Positions 10,006 to 20,100 of a DNA stretch of 64,000 bases are shown in pieces (position 1 is the stretch's first letter; every line of letters starts with the position of its first letter). The position numbers and the translations under genes were made by a program. Source of the stretch: Tritrichomonas foetus (lineage: Eukaryota; Parabasalia; Tritrichomonadida; Tritrichomonadidae); NCBI GenBank assembly GCA_001839685.1, contig MLAK01000634.1, forward strand, positions 3,514 to 67,513. Direction: 5' to 3'. The notes beneath the pieces were generated by a model, which saw only the letters and a program-made list of their open reading frames with translations, was not told where the DNA came from and ran no database searches.

Positions 10006-10542
10006 ATGAATAAATATTATTTTTTATTCTTTTAATTTCATAAAATCTATCTTTTGTTTTATTTATTTTCTTTTTTCTTTTCGTTATTTTTAAAATGTTT
10101 CTTCAATTGCTTTCATTATTTAAACTATTTATAAAGAAATTGCTGAGTAAAAGGTTTTCAATGAATTGGTGGGTTTACAGCGATTAATCTTTAGTCCAAA
10201 ACATTAACTATATATGAATCATTAACTATATATGAATCATAAACTATATATGATTCATTAATTATATATGAATCATTAATTATATATGAATCATTAATTA
10301 TATATGAATCATTAATTACCTGAATCATACAAATTAATCACATTTTCCGATATTACAATTTCGGAGATTACATTGTCGAATATGAAGAAGAATTATTTAA
10401 TTAAATTAAAGTGATAAACAAGTGTTCAATGCTCTATCTTTATTATATTCACAAACGAATTTACAAGAAAACAATTACTATCTCTCTAACAAACTAATGA
10501 TCGAGAAGATGATATATGGTCTTCATCAGAACTATCTGTTGT
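10006..10542. other. Intergenic containing an 18-bp tandem array
   Basis: Convergent spacer between Aph-1 (+) and the PP1-like gene (-). Apart from the tandem array at 10203-10326 it holds only AT-rich sequence. Confidence 0.6.
10203..10326. repeat. 18-bp tandem repeat, about seven copies
   Basis: Six full units and a truncated seventh of ATTAATTATATATGAATC (early copies read ATTAACTATATATGAATC, one reads ATAAACTATATATGATTC). The gradual change from AACT to AATT along the array indicates expansion at one end. It ends where TATATATGAATC becomes TACCTGAATC. Confidence 0.9.
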
Positions 10543-11661
10543 TCAATTCTTCCCAACATATGTTAGTGGAACTGATCGACTAGGCTGAGAAGCAATAACT
10601 TGAAGGAATTTATGAGTTGAATGTGTTTGTTGTGATTTAAATAGTTTTATTCTCTTAGCCCTCGCCCCAGGGGTTGCTGTTTGCATGATTGATCTAAAAG
10701 CATTTGGTGATACTTTATGTTTTTCTATGTTTTCCATTATGCAATCAACAAAGCTTGCTTTCGAGCGACATTGTTCTTCTGAATAAGGATGTAAACAATA
10801 TCCTTTCATCTCCAGATCATCCGGCAAAAACATAAAACCTGCTTTATTTTTTTTATTGACCTTATTTTTTGTACATGAACATGAATATACAGCAATAAAT
10901 TTTCCACCAATGTAGGTCATTACTCCTTTTGGACTTGCAAAAGATCCATGAATAAGCTTACGTAATCCATTATATCTGAGGAAAGATCGAAGAAAATGCG
11001 GATCAATTGGTTTATCATTTGATGTCACTCCCTTAATAATAGGACTACTTAATGTTGTTAAAGGCCTTTTCACAGTTATTAACTCTGATAATGTTAAATT
11101 AGCATCACTTAGTCCTCCATGAGTAACAAGAAATGAATGAGCAACAATAGAAGCAATTGGAAGATAATTAAAAACATTTTGAAAGGCATTATACAGTGCA
11201 TCTGAATAATTGTTATTTTTTAATTCTTGTGCAAATCCAATAGATTCCGAAATGTCAGCAAATTCAGTTGATCCTCTGAGTAAAATAATATTATGAGGGC
11301 ATAAACATACTAATGAAAAAATTAATGCTAAACATTCTGTTGAAAATACATTTTTTCCAATGTAATTTCCTAAAAATATAAAGCGGTGCGTAGAAAATGA
11401 TTCAGCTTTTCCAAGAATTCTAATTAAATCATAGAAACAACCATTGATATCACCAACAATATATGTAGGTGGTTCAACATATACAACTGAATTCATGTTC
11501 TTTAAAATTGCTGTAACATCTTCACAAAGTTTTAGAAGTATATGTTCTTCAAAATGGGGTAATGGGAGAGTTGATAATGCACCTGGCCTTGAATCTTTAC
11601 TAGCAATGTAAAGGTTTTTATAGGATGAGTAAACATGGGATGCAATAGCTGTTACACTCAT
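10543..11661 (-). CDS. PP1-like serine/threonine phosphatase homologue, catalytically degenerate
   Basis: The longest frame starts with GTG (11706); the first ATG is 11661 (MSVTAIASHVYSSYKN), giving 372 residues with an initiator-like TCATT 8 nt upstream. The phosphoprotein-phosphatase fold is readable: YIVGDINGCFYDLIRIL (about 69-85) corresponds to GDIHGQ, FIFLGNYIGKN (about 97-107) to GDYVDRG, NIILLRGSTEF (about 122-132) to LRGNHE, and FLVTHGGLS (about 178-186) to SHGGLS. Metal ligands His, Asp and Asn/His of the three core motifs are replaced (GDIHG to GDING, GDYVDRG to GNYIGKN, GNHE to GSTE), so no two-metal centre can form. The C-terminal tail of about 100 residues is basic (PGARAKRIKLFK). 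Inferred: a pseudophosphatase, perhaps a binding or scaffold protein. Confidence 0.8.
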   Translation of the reverse strand: MSVTAIASHVYSSYKNLYIASKDSRPGALSTLPLPHFEEHILLKLCEDVTAILKNMNSVVYVEPPTYIVGDINGCFYDLIRILGKAESFSTHRFIFLGNYIGKNVFSTECLALIFSLVCLCPHNIILLRGSTEFADISESIGFAQELKNNNYSDALYNAFQNVFNYLPIASIVAHSFLVTHGGLSDANLTLSELITVKRPLTTLSSPIIKGVTSNDKPIDPHFLRSFLRYNGLRKLIHGSFASPKGVMTYIGGKFIAVYSCSCTKNKVNKKNKAGFMFLPDDLEMKGYCLHPYSEEQCRSKASFVDCIMENIEKHKVSPNAFRSIMQTATPGARAKRIKLFKSQQTHSTHKFLQVIASQPSRSVPLTYVGKN

Positions 11662-11666
11662 GGAAA

Positions 11667-11671
11667 AATGA
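11667..11671 (-). promoter_or_regulatory. Initiator-like TCATT
   Basis: The minus strand reads TTTTTTCATTTTTCC immediately before ATG; A of TCA lies 8 nt upstream of 11661. This supports the ATG start over the upstream GTG. Confidence 0.4.
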
Positions 11672-12764
11672 AAAAAATGAATATTGAATGAAAAATTGTG
11701 AAACACATATTATATTTCGGAAATGATTTTTTTAATTTGATGATTCTGGAGTTAAATATAATTTTATAATAGCATCCAGTAAAAAAATTTTAGTGAACAG
11801 TTGAAATAATTGCTTCAACTTTTGTCCGAAACGTAATTCCGAAATTGCATATTCAGAAAGCAGTTTTGAGTTCATTTCAATGAACTCTTAATGCTAAAGC
11901 ATATAAAATGAACTTTTCTGAATCAACTCACGATTCATCTCAATTAATATGATTTTATTAAATTCGTATATTCAATAAATGAATTGTTATTTTCGTTCAT
12001 TCGAATTCATGAATTCAATGCATAAAAAATGATTTTGCTCTCAAATTATTGTCAAGTAAAGATAGATAATGATTCATAATCATTAGGAACTTATATTTCT
12101 ATAATTTTTTGCACATTAAGAAATCATTGGAGAACAGAAAACATAAAATTACTGTTTGTATGAGGAAGACAAATCAATTCAATAACATAGGATAATGAGC
12201 TTTTGAATGAAATTCAATGCCCAAGGAGAACGCAATCAAGAAAACATTCCATTTGATAAATTATTTTTTATCATTATGTAACTATTTATAAAATCATTTT
12301 GTAAGATACATTTTTGTTCTTTCTCAAGATTAGTGAATTACCATGAAATATCACCAATTTCATGATTTGTTTAACCAAACCAAAGAACACTTATTGAAAC
12401 AGTTTTTAGTCATTTTTATTCCATTCCTTATCACAGAGACAAAGAAATTTCCTTTTTTTGACTATGTTTTTTTTAAAAAAATGCCAAGCTATCATACTTT
12501 TTAGGAATATTAGACCAAATAATAATAGAAAATACAAACAACTTTTTAATAAATGTCTGAATTAGTTCCTCACAAAATGAATTAAGAAAAAGTTAATACT
12601 ATCCAGCTTTTTCTAATACCTTTTAACTTTTTAAAATGATGATTCAAATGAGACGACTTTTTAAGAATGTATCCATTGAAAAATAAATAGAAACTGAATT
12701 CAGTATTGAAAAACTTCATTAAAAACTCCTGAATTTTTTTCTGATAGATAAATCAATCAAACTC
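11672..12764. other. Intergenic, no gene seen
   Basis: About 1.1 kb between the divergent PP1-like and DENN genes. It is AT-rich, has no open frame above about 60 codons, and I found no conserved fragment or RNA gene. Confidence 0.6.
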
Positions 12765-14393
12765 ATGAATAGCCCCAGAAATTCTACTCCTGATTGGAAT
12801 GTTAAAAAGTTCGAACAAAAGCTAGAAAAAGAAGTCAAACATCGAAAAGATTTCACAAGCCCAGTAAAACTTTCGCCACGAGAAAAGCCAGCAAGCGGTT
12901 TATTTGATCAATTCTTTTTAATTGGAATTCCACCCTGCCAAGACATAGAAAGCCAGCCAGAAATTCTAGTCGCGTTTCCGCCTTTCGAATTACCCGGATT
13001 GCCAATTGATCGCATTATCGCCCACGCGCTTCCAACAGGCCCGACCCGACATTATCTCAAAAAGTTCAAGTCTTCACCAATACAAGACGAATTCGTGTTT
13101 CAATTCGGGAGCGGCGAAGATCCATATTATGGAATATGTGTTCACATTTCTACAGCCAATACTGGGAAACCTTTTTACGGTTCCAAGAAAACTAAGAAAT
13201 CGACTTTCTGTTTTTGTTTATTAACTCGAGTTCCTGCTTTTTCATCACATTTTTCTTTTTTGACCTATATTGGCCTTTTAACCGTCGGTCACATCAAAAG
13301 AATTCATGATTTTTCCGGTGAATCAATTTCTGTCAAAATGCCTCCAGGTTCACCAATAAATGAATTAGATCTTGATAGACAAATTGGATATCATCCACAA
13401 ATCAAAGTTCCAGATGCTTTCACCAATGAGTTAGCATTTTATTATATTTTGACTTTAGATTCACCTCCAGAAACATATTCTAGTGATAAAAATTGTGAAT
13501 TAATTTTACGGTTTCCTGAACATAATGATGTTTTTCAAAAAGCAATAGGATGGGCTTCATTAGACACATTATTTTCTCTTTTACCTGTTATCGACATTCT
13601 CACAATATTAACCGGCTTGCTCCTTGATCGACAAGTCTTGGTAGTTGGGAGCTGCCTCCAAGAAGTTTCAATGGCTATTTATGGCTTGCAAACTTTATTG
13701 TTACCATTTAAGTTTGCAGGCACAATAATTCCTGTTTTACCAATTGAAGGAGATTTCTTAGAAATATTACAATTACCAACACCGTGGCTGATTGGTGTAG
13801 CACCTTGTCCGAAACTGAAAAAAATGACTTTTATAGACACAGCAATTTTTATTGATTTGGATAAAAGATCCCTTCCAACTGTACGCGATATTCCGAAGTT
13901 TCCAATGGCAGTTAAAACAACATCCGAATTAACTAAATTATTATCAAAACAAAAGCATAGTGAACTTGGGCATCCCTTCGGCTTTCCTTCCATTTACTCA
14001 AAGAATTTGGATCATAAATACACTTTCACACAACAGATGTTCGATAAAATTACAAAAATCATTCAATTGCCATTCAATCAGGTTTTTACTCGCGATGTCT
14101 ATGGCTTTTTCGTTACTGATATACAGGCTGCACCAGAAGGTGTCACTATATTCAATGAAGAACTCTTTTTGGCACAGGTGAGCGCTGATAAATCATTTTG
14201 GGAAAATGTGGTGGAATCTCAAACATTCCAAATTTACATTGAAGATAAACTTCTTGAATATATTGACGAGAAAGCAGCGAATGATAACAATGGAAGGAGA
14301 CCAAGTATCGGAAGCGCACCACATCGAATGAGGAGAGCACATTCAAGAACGAAAGTGGTTCATTTCATTTCAGACTTATCGGATGAGTCATGA
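12765..14393 (+). CDS. DENN-domain protein, likely Rab guanine-nucleotide exchange factor
   Basis: 542 residues, ATG 12765. A basic, disordered N-terminus (about 1-42) precedes the tripartite DENN module. uDENN: LFDQFFLIGIPPCQD, EILVAFPPFELPG and FVFQFGSGEDPYYG (about 46-130). Core DENN: FYYILTLDSPPETY, LFSLLPVIDILTILTGLLLD and RQVLVVGSCLQEVSMAIYGL, FAGTIIPVLPIEGDFLEIL and LPTPWLIGVAP (about 225-350). dDENN: LPFNQVFTRDVYGFF and EELFLAQVSADKSFWENVVE (about 430-490). The C-terminus is basic and Ser/Arg-rich (RRPSIGSAPHRMRRAHSRTK). DENN proteins exchange GDP for GTP on Rabs and act in vesicle traffic. Which Rab is unknown; a Rab5-like gene lies in the same window, but nothing links them beyond that. 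Confidence 0.85.
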   Translation: MNSPRNSTPDWNVKKFEQKLEKEVKHRKDFTSPVKLSPREKPASGLFDQFFLIGIPPCQDIESQPEILVAFPPFELPGLPIDRIIAHALPTGPTRHYLKKFKSSPIQDEFVFQFGSGEDPYYGICVHISTANTGKPFYGSKKTKKSTFCFCLLTRVPAFSSHFSFLTYIGLLTVGHIKRIHDFSGESISVKMPPGSPINELDLDRQIGYHPQIKVPDAFTNELAFYYILTLDSPPETYSSDKNCELILRFPEHNDVFQKAIGWASLDTLFSLLPVIDILTILTGLLLDRQVLVVGSCLQEVSMAIYGLQTLLLPFKFAGTIIPVLPIEGDFLEILQLPTPWLIGVAPCPKLKKMTFIDTAIFIDLDKRSLPTVRDIPKFPMAVKTTSELTKLLSKQKHSELGHPFGFPSIYSKNLDHKYTFTQQMFDKITKIIQLPFNQVFTRDVYGFFVTDIQAAPEGVTIFNEELFLAQVSADKSFWENVVESQTFQIYIEDKLLEYIDEKAANDNNGRRPSIGSAPHRMRRAHSRTKVVHFISDLSDES

Positions 14394-14725
14394 ACTAGTT
14401 TGTTTGTAAAGTTTATATTTTTGTTTTTTATCAAATGAAAATTGTTCATTATCATGATATTATTTTTTTGTTGATAAATCTTTCTATCATAACAATATTG
14501 GCATTTTTCCTTTTCAGTTTATCTTTTCATTTTTTTATTATCAGCTTTTTCATATCTATCGCTATGTAACAATCATGATGAAACTGTTCTTGAAGGCAGT
14601 ATTTCAATTGGTAAGTCACAAATTTGATGTTTTTCATTTTTGATGAGAAAAGAGACAAAGGATATGTAGATATATGTATTTAGTATATTATATTCCATAC
14701 TGAACTTATCACAAATTTTATTCTC
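14394..14725. other. Convergent intergenic spacer
   Basis: 332 bp between the stops of the DENN gene and the aminotransferase, T-rich on the plus strand, nothing else seen. Confidence 0.6.
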
Positions 14726-15913
14726 TTATTCTACATTGGTGGCAGCAGCAGCTCTGAGATCTGCAACTCCCTTTACCACTCTTCTGATTCCCTCAATAAG
14801 TTCCTCATCAGGAATTGAGAAAATGACTCTGTAGAATCCAGGTTCATCCACGTGGAATCCAGCGTATCCAGGTAAGATATGAACACGATATTTATGCATG
14901 AGCTCACGCCAAACATATAATTCCTTCTCTGGCGTTCCTGCAATATCTCTAAGGTCAATCATAATGAATAATGAATAGTCACAGCGTCTGTATACAATTT
15001 TACCAGCATCGAGCATTTCATAGATTGTTGATTCATTTTTAATTAATCGTTCTCTAAATAATTGGATCCAATTATCTCTAAAAGTGATGTCACCAATCAT
15101 TCTTGTGATAAGCCATTCAGTATCGCTGCTTAAGCAGAAGCATCCTTGTGCTGTTTTCATCAAAGACAACAGTTCTTCATTTCGTGTCCAGAAAAATCCT
15201 GCATGACAACCTGCCAATCCCCAGTCTTTACTGACTCCATAGCATTGATGGACAACTTCAGGTTTGGCATTTGGTAAACCTGCAATTGACTTATAACCGT
15301 TTCCACGGCGGTTAGAAAGTGCATACACATCATCTGAGACAATGTGAAGGTTTGGATTCTGGTAACACCATTCGAGGAGCTTTTCTGGTTCTTCGATGAC
15401 ATCACCGATAGGATTACCTGGATTTGTGAGAATTAACAATCTCGCTTTTTCAGGCGGTTTTTCGGGTAATTTGTCAAGGTCAATATATTCGACCTTTGCA
15501 CCACACAAAACAATATCGGGTTCAAAACAACCATAACAAGGCTTTGGAATCAAAACTATGTCGTCTTCTTCGCATAAAACGAGTCCGAGTTTTTCAACGA
15601 GAAAAGCAATTCCACTTCCCATTGAAAATTGAGAAGCCTTTGCATCTTTGATATCAAAATAATCACGATAAAGCCTCGCGAGTGCTTCCCTGAGTTTATC
15701 GTCATTGGCGGCAGCAGCGTAAGTGACGTCGTATGCTGTCATTTCTTGTCTATTTCTTAAAGCTGACTCTAATTCGTCATTCATGACGCGATTTTCGGCT
15801 GTTCCGAGATTGATGATGTCTGGATTTTCTGCGCAAGCGAAGAAGCCTTCAGCAAGTCGATTGGGGGCGGTTGACTTAAGCCTTGCAATGTATTTGGTAT
15901 GTCTAATAGACAT
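14726..15913 (-). CDS. Class I/II PLP-dependent aminotransferase, ACC-synthase-like
   Basis: 395 residues from a true ATG (15913). It has the fold-type I aminotransferase signature set: AYDVTYAAAANDDKLREALA (N-terminal domain), FSMGSGIAFLVEKL, ILTNPGNPIGDV (the NPxNPTG substrate/PLP loop), HIVSDDVYALS (PLP-binding Asp and Tyr), GVSKDWGLAGCHAGFF with the Schiff-base Lys in SKDWGLAG, and the C-terminal carboxylate-binding Arg in GFYRVIFSIP. The SKD(W/F)GL(A/S)G form and overall length are typical of the ACC synthase/plant-type aminotransferase group, which in protists is usually a general amino-acid aminotransferase. The reaction is not assignable. GC content and Ala/Arg/Glu use are visibly higher than in neighbouring genes, which could reflect high expression or old lateral transfer. 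It is convergent with the DENN gene. Confidence 0.9.
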   Translation of the reverse strand: MSIRHTKYIARLKSTAPNRLAEGFFACAENPDIINLGTAENRVMNDELESALRNRQEMTAYDVTYAAAANDDKLREALARLYRDYFDIKDAKASQFSMGSGIAFLVEKLGLVLCEEDDIVLIPKPCYGCFEPDIVLCGAKVEYIDLDKLPEKPPEKARLLILTNPGNPIGDVIEEPEKLLEWCYQNPNLHIVSDDVYALSNRRGNGYKSIAGLPNAKPEVVHQCYGVSKDWGLAGCHAGFFWTRNEELLSLMKTAQGCFCLSSDTEWLITRMIGDITFRDNWIQLFRERLIKNESTIYEMLDAGKIVYRRCDYSLFIMIDLRDIAGTPEKELYVWRELMHKYRVHILPGYAGFHVDEPGFYRVIFSIPDEELIEGIRRVVKGVADLRAAAATNVE

Positions 15914-16745
15914 TCGTGAAATGATTTGACCAAAAGTTCACAAAAAATTCTAATATCATTCAAAATAGCTGGTGATTCGATCAAACGTTGAATAAAATTC
16001 TACAAAACGATGTAAATCATAGAAAGAAAATCAGAGAGATGAACTGCTTTTCTCACAAAATGTATCGTAAATTTCTATATTATATTCAATTCTATGATTA
16101 AATGTACGTGCCAATTGAAAAATGAATTATCGTTAGAATAAACCATTTGAACATTATCAAATCAACTTCGTGGCATTCATCACTGATAATGTGTCATAGA
16201 AGAGAATTATTACAACTATATGCAATTTCAAAACTATATTTATGAGTGGTTAATGCCTAAAGATAATTTTTTTTTATTTAGCAATTTTGACACACAAATT
16301 CGTACATCAAAGAATCTGTTAATAATTTTTCAGACACATTCATTACAATATGTATTAACCTAAATACCTCATAAACAAAAGAAATATCCAATCAAAATTC
16401 TAACATTCATTCTACAGATACAAATATGAATCAAAACAAGATTAATATGAAAAATCAAGATTTTCCTTTAAATAATAATACTATGACCAAAAATCTTCAT
16501 AAATAATTCCAATGGTATTTTTGATCAGTTATATGAGCATAAGGTGTAGTACTAGTCAGATTTAAATGGTTTTAATAGAAAGTTGAATTTACATTCATTA
16601 GTTTGGCTCCCATTAGCTTAAAAAATAAAATTAATTAAAAAAGCACTTTCAGCAGGTTTCTTAAAGGGTATTCATTTTTTATATGACAAAGGATACATTT
16701 TTCAACAAATAATTTTTTATTCCTTCATTTTATTCATCGAGAAAT
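15914..16745. other. Intergenic, no intact gene
   Basis: AT-rich sequence leading into the ankyrin remnant at 16746. The frame at 15781-15984 is a shadow of the aminotransferase start. Nothing else recognised. Confidence 0.55.
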
Positions 16746-16889
16746 CCTCATAAGTTTGGATATTTGCTAGTTCTTGGAGCTGATCCATTTATTGAATTCA
16801 AAGGCAAAACTGCTCTTTCATTATTATCCGAAAAACTTGAAGATTTTATATATAAAGATATTATTTTGATGGTGATGAACAATAAATAA
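16746..16889 (+). pseudogene. Ankyrin-repeat gene remnant (3' end)
   Basis: An open stretch reads PHKFGYLLVLGADPFIEFKG, then KTALSLLSEKLEDFIYKD, then IILMVMNNK and TAA at 16887-16889. GADPFIEFKGKTALSLL is a typical ankyrin hairpin plus helix. No start codon or upstream repeats remain, so only the 3' end of a former ankyrin gene survives. Confidence 0.6.
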
Positions 16890-16898
16890 AATATATAG

Positions 16899-17010
16899 AA
16901 GTATTATTTATTAGAATTTGAACAAATTACTAGTTTTTAAGTTTGGATAGATTCTAATAAATAATACTTTTAAATATATATTTCGAGAATTTGAACAAAT
17001 TACTAGTTTT
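16899..17010. repeat. Nested inverted and direct repeats
   Basis: A 19-bp sequence AAGTATTATTTATTAGAAT (16899-16917) is followed by its exact reverse complement at 16951-16969. Overlapping it, a 25-bp sequence beginning AGAATTTGAACAAATTACTA occurs directly repeated at 16913-16937 and 16986-17010. The direct repeat carries the inner edge of the left arm, so the structure looks like a small rearranged or duplicated hairpin, possibly a relic of a short inverted-repeat element. Confidence 0.8.
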
Positions 17011-17140
17011 CCGTAGTCACTTTTTGAGACTTTGTCTCTACAGAATATTAAATTTAGAAAACAATTTCAAGATAATTGTGAACATATTTTACATAAATCG
17101 TAACACTTTTACTTAACACGATTACCATTATGATAATATC

Positions 17141-20100
17141 TTATGATTGCTGCTCTTTTTTGGTTACCAGATATGTTACCACTTTTCCATTTTTGATTGC
17201 AATTTCTCCTCGTTCTTTAATTTGGAAACAATCGCCATAAATTAGTTCATATACATGCCTAGAAACATGAACTTGCATTGGAACACCACAATGCTCCATT
17301 TGTTGCGCCATATTTATTGCAGGACCCAATATTTCAAAAGTAGGTTTACCTATTCCTAAAACTCCCCCAACGACTGGACCACCAGTATTCACACCAACAC
17401 GAATTCTCAAACTTTGTCCAATTTCACTATTTAAATCTTCTACTGCATCTATTGAAGCAATTCCAAAATCAACAACTTCTTTTGCATGAAGCGCTGGCTG
17501 ATTTACTTCCATAAATATCCCTCCTGCTGACATATAACAGTCTCCAATGCATTTTATTTTGGTCATTGTTGATTTAGAGTTGACTATTCGATCAAATCTA
17601 GTAAAGAGGTTATTTAAAGTTATCATAACATCTGATGCTTCCATTGAACCACACCATGGCGTAAATTCCACAATATCTATAAAAGAAATTGTTACAGATT
17701 GAACAGAAAAACAAATATCTGTTTCACCTTGTTGAACCCGTTTGGCTAAATTCGCAGGTAAAATAGAAGCAAGCAGCATATCACTCTTTGCATGCTCTTC
17801 GGCAATTAATGTGTTATACCTGATAGTATTTGTTGTATCTCTAAAAGAAATAATTGTTTCATTTTTTAGTCGAGCTGTTGTGATCGCAAAATGAATTACT
17901 TGCCCATCCGATTTTTTATATTCAATATCATCAATGACTTGTGATTCTGTTAGTTTTAGACATGAAATAAGATCAGGATTTAATTCTTTATCAACTAAGT
18001 CATTAATATCAAGTCCGATACATTCCTGCTGTGTTTTCCCAAATAAACGAAGTGAACTTTGATTTATAAATCTTATTTTAAATACCATATGATCTCCTAT
18101 TACACACATTATTGAATCAGGCATATTATTTGCAATACTATCATAATATTTTTCATCTCTATTTGTGGGGTCATTCGATTTCTTTCGAAAGTTACCAGAT
18201 AGCACAGACATAATTGTTGGATTTTGGGTTATAATATTTGGTGGACAATGTAATAATAATCTTAATGCATATCTCAAACGTTTTTCAGTTTCATTAATGA
18301 AATAAAAAACAACAATTTCTGTTAAGATGGCAATAACTATAAACAAAGAAGACAAACCAAAAATTAGTGGAATATCATCGTCAACATCATCAACAACATC
18401 AGGAACAATATTACTAAATAAAGGTGCATAAAAAGCATTATATAAATGAATATTTTCTATGTGCCATAAACCTGAGTACATTTCATCATTAAATGAGAAC
18501 ATTGTTTCTCCATTAGATTGGAAATATGGTGTATAAAGCCAAGCAGAGAATGCATCAAAAAGCATATAAATGTTTTCTGGTTGAAAACACGAATAAACAT
18601 CATGAAGTGTTGAAGGTAAGTCAACATCTAAACAATGTGTGGTTTCGACCGCTTTTTCCATTCCTTCAGAAAAATGTTTGAAAGGAACAACACCTGATTC
18701 TTTATCACCATATCGTAATTTATTCAGGTAATCCACTGAAATTGATGATCTCAATTCTAATCCAGCTTTAAGTCTTAATGGCTCAATATCGGGGATAGGA
18801 TGACCAGATCCAATTGATACAATCATCATGAGATTTACAAATGACCCAATTTGGTATCCAAATGCACCCATCATGTAATCAATATGTGGAGCAGCTTCAT
18901 ATAATGATTGACTTTGTGTTATAAAAAGATTACTTAGCAGTACTAAGGAGACAATAACACATATAGATTGAATGATTGTTCCAATAAAACTTACACTATC
19001 TGAACTAGCACGTGAATTCTTTTTAGAATCTGATGTTGCAAGAATTTTGATCATATTATCTTCTTGCTTATTAACTTCCCCATCTGTAATTGTTGTTGTC
19101 CCTTCACTGTTTGCATCTTTCTTTAAAATTTTTAATCTTTCTGCTATATTTGAAACCGTATTTTTAGGTAATGCTGCAAGACACTTAAAGATAGCTTTCT
19201 TATCTTTATCAATGTAAAGCAAAAGTATAATTATAACGACAATTAAGATAATTGGAATAACAACTAACCCCGTATAAAAGACAATTTTTACAATTAAAGT
19301 CTTGTTTTTATGATTATGTACCATATAGTTTGAAACTTCATCCAAGGCTTCAGAAATAATAGTTGACATTGTTCCCATTGCATTAAAACTTGCTTGAATT
19401 GCAGGATCACCAAGGTTATATTCAGTAATATTATTTTCATTACCAAGAGAACTACATAATCGAATGTATTCCTGGAAAACTGAATAAGGAGTCATTTGAA
19501 TATGAGTCCAATTCCTGTATGATGGAAAAGTGCGATATTGAAATGTATCTGTGAAGATAAAAGCTCTTGCACGATCCATATATTCATTTCCACTTCGATA
19601 ATTTTGCATTTCTCCTAATTTTACAGTTAATAGTGAAGATTCCTTCACCAAATGTAATAATTGTTTTTGCGTATCTTCTGTTGATCCCAAATATACCAAG
19701 TTATCCAAATCAGGAAATTCTTCTTGGATCAGTGACGGCATTTTTTCGAACACAGTTTGAATCGAGTAAGCAGTTAAATGAAAACACATCGATCTCATGT
19801 AACTAAATGCATAAATGAAATTTAATGGCTCAGATAGCGTTGATAAGTAGAAATTATCAAAGAGAATTCCTGCTATAATTACCATTACAACACATACAAT
19901 TAAGAGAATAATTCTTAATACTTTGGTGCGGCTTATTGAAGGTATTGTAATATTGTTTATCATATCAGAAATAGTATAAAAATGCTCCATTGATTCGTCC
20001 ATTCCATCAGGATTTATAGTTTCTAATGCTGATATATCATCAAAAGATTCTGTATTTATTTTCACAATGACAGAATTCTTAATATGGCTAGGAAGAAGTG

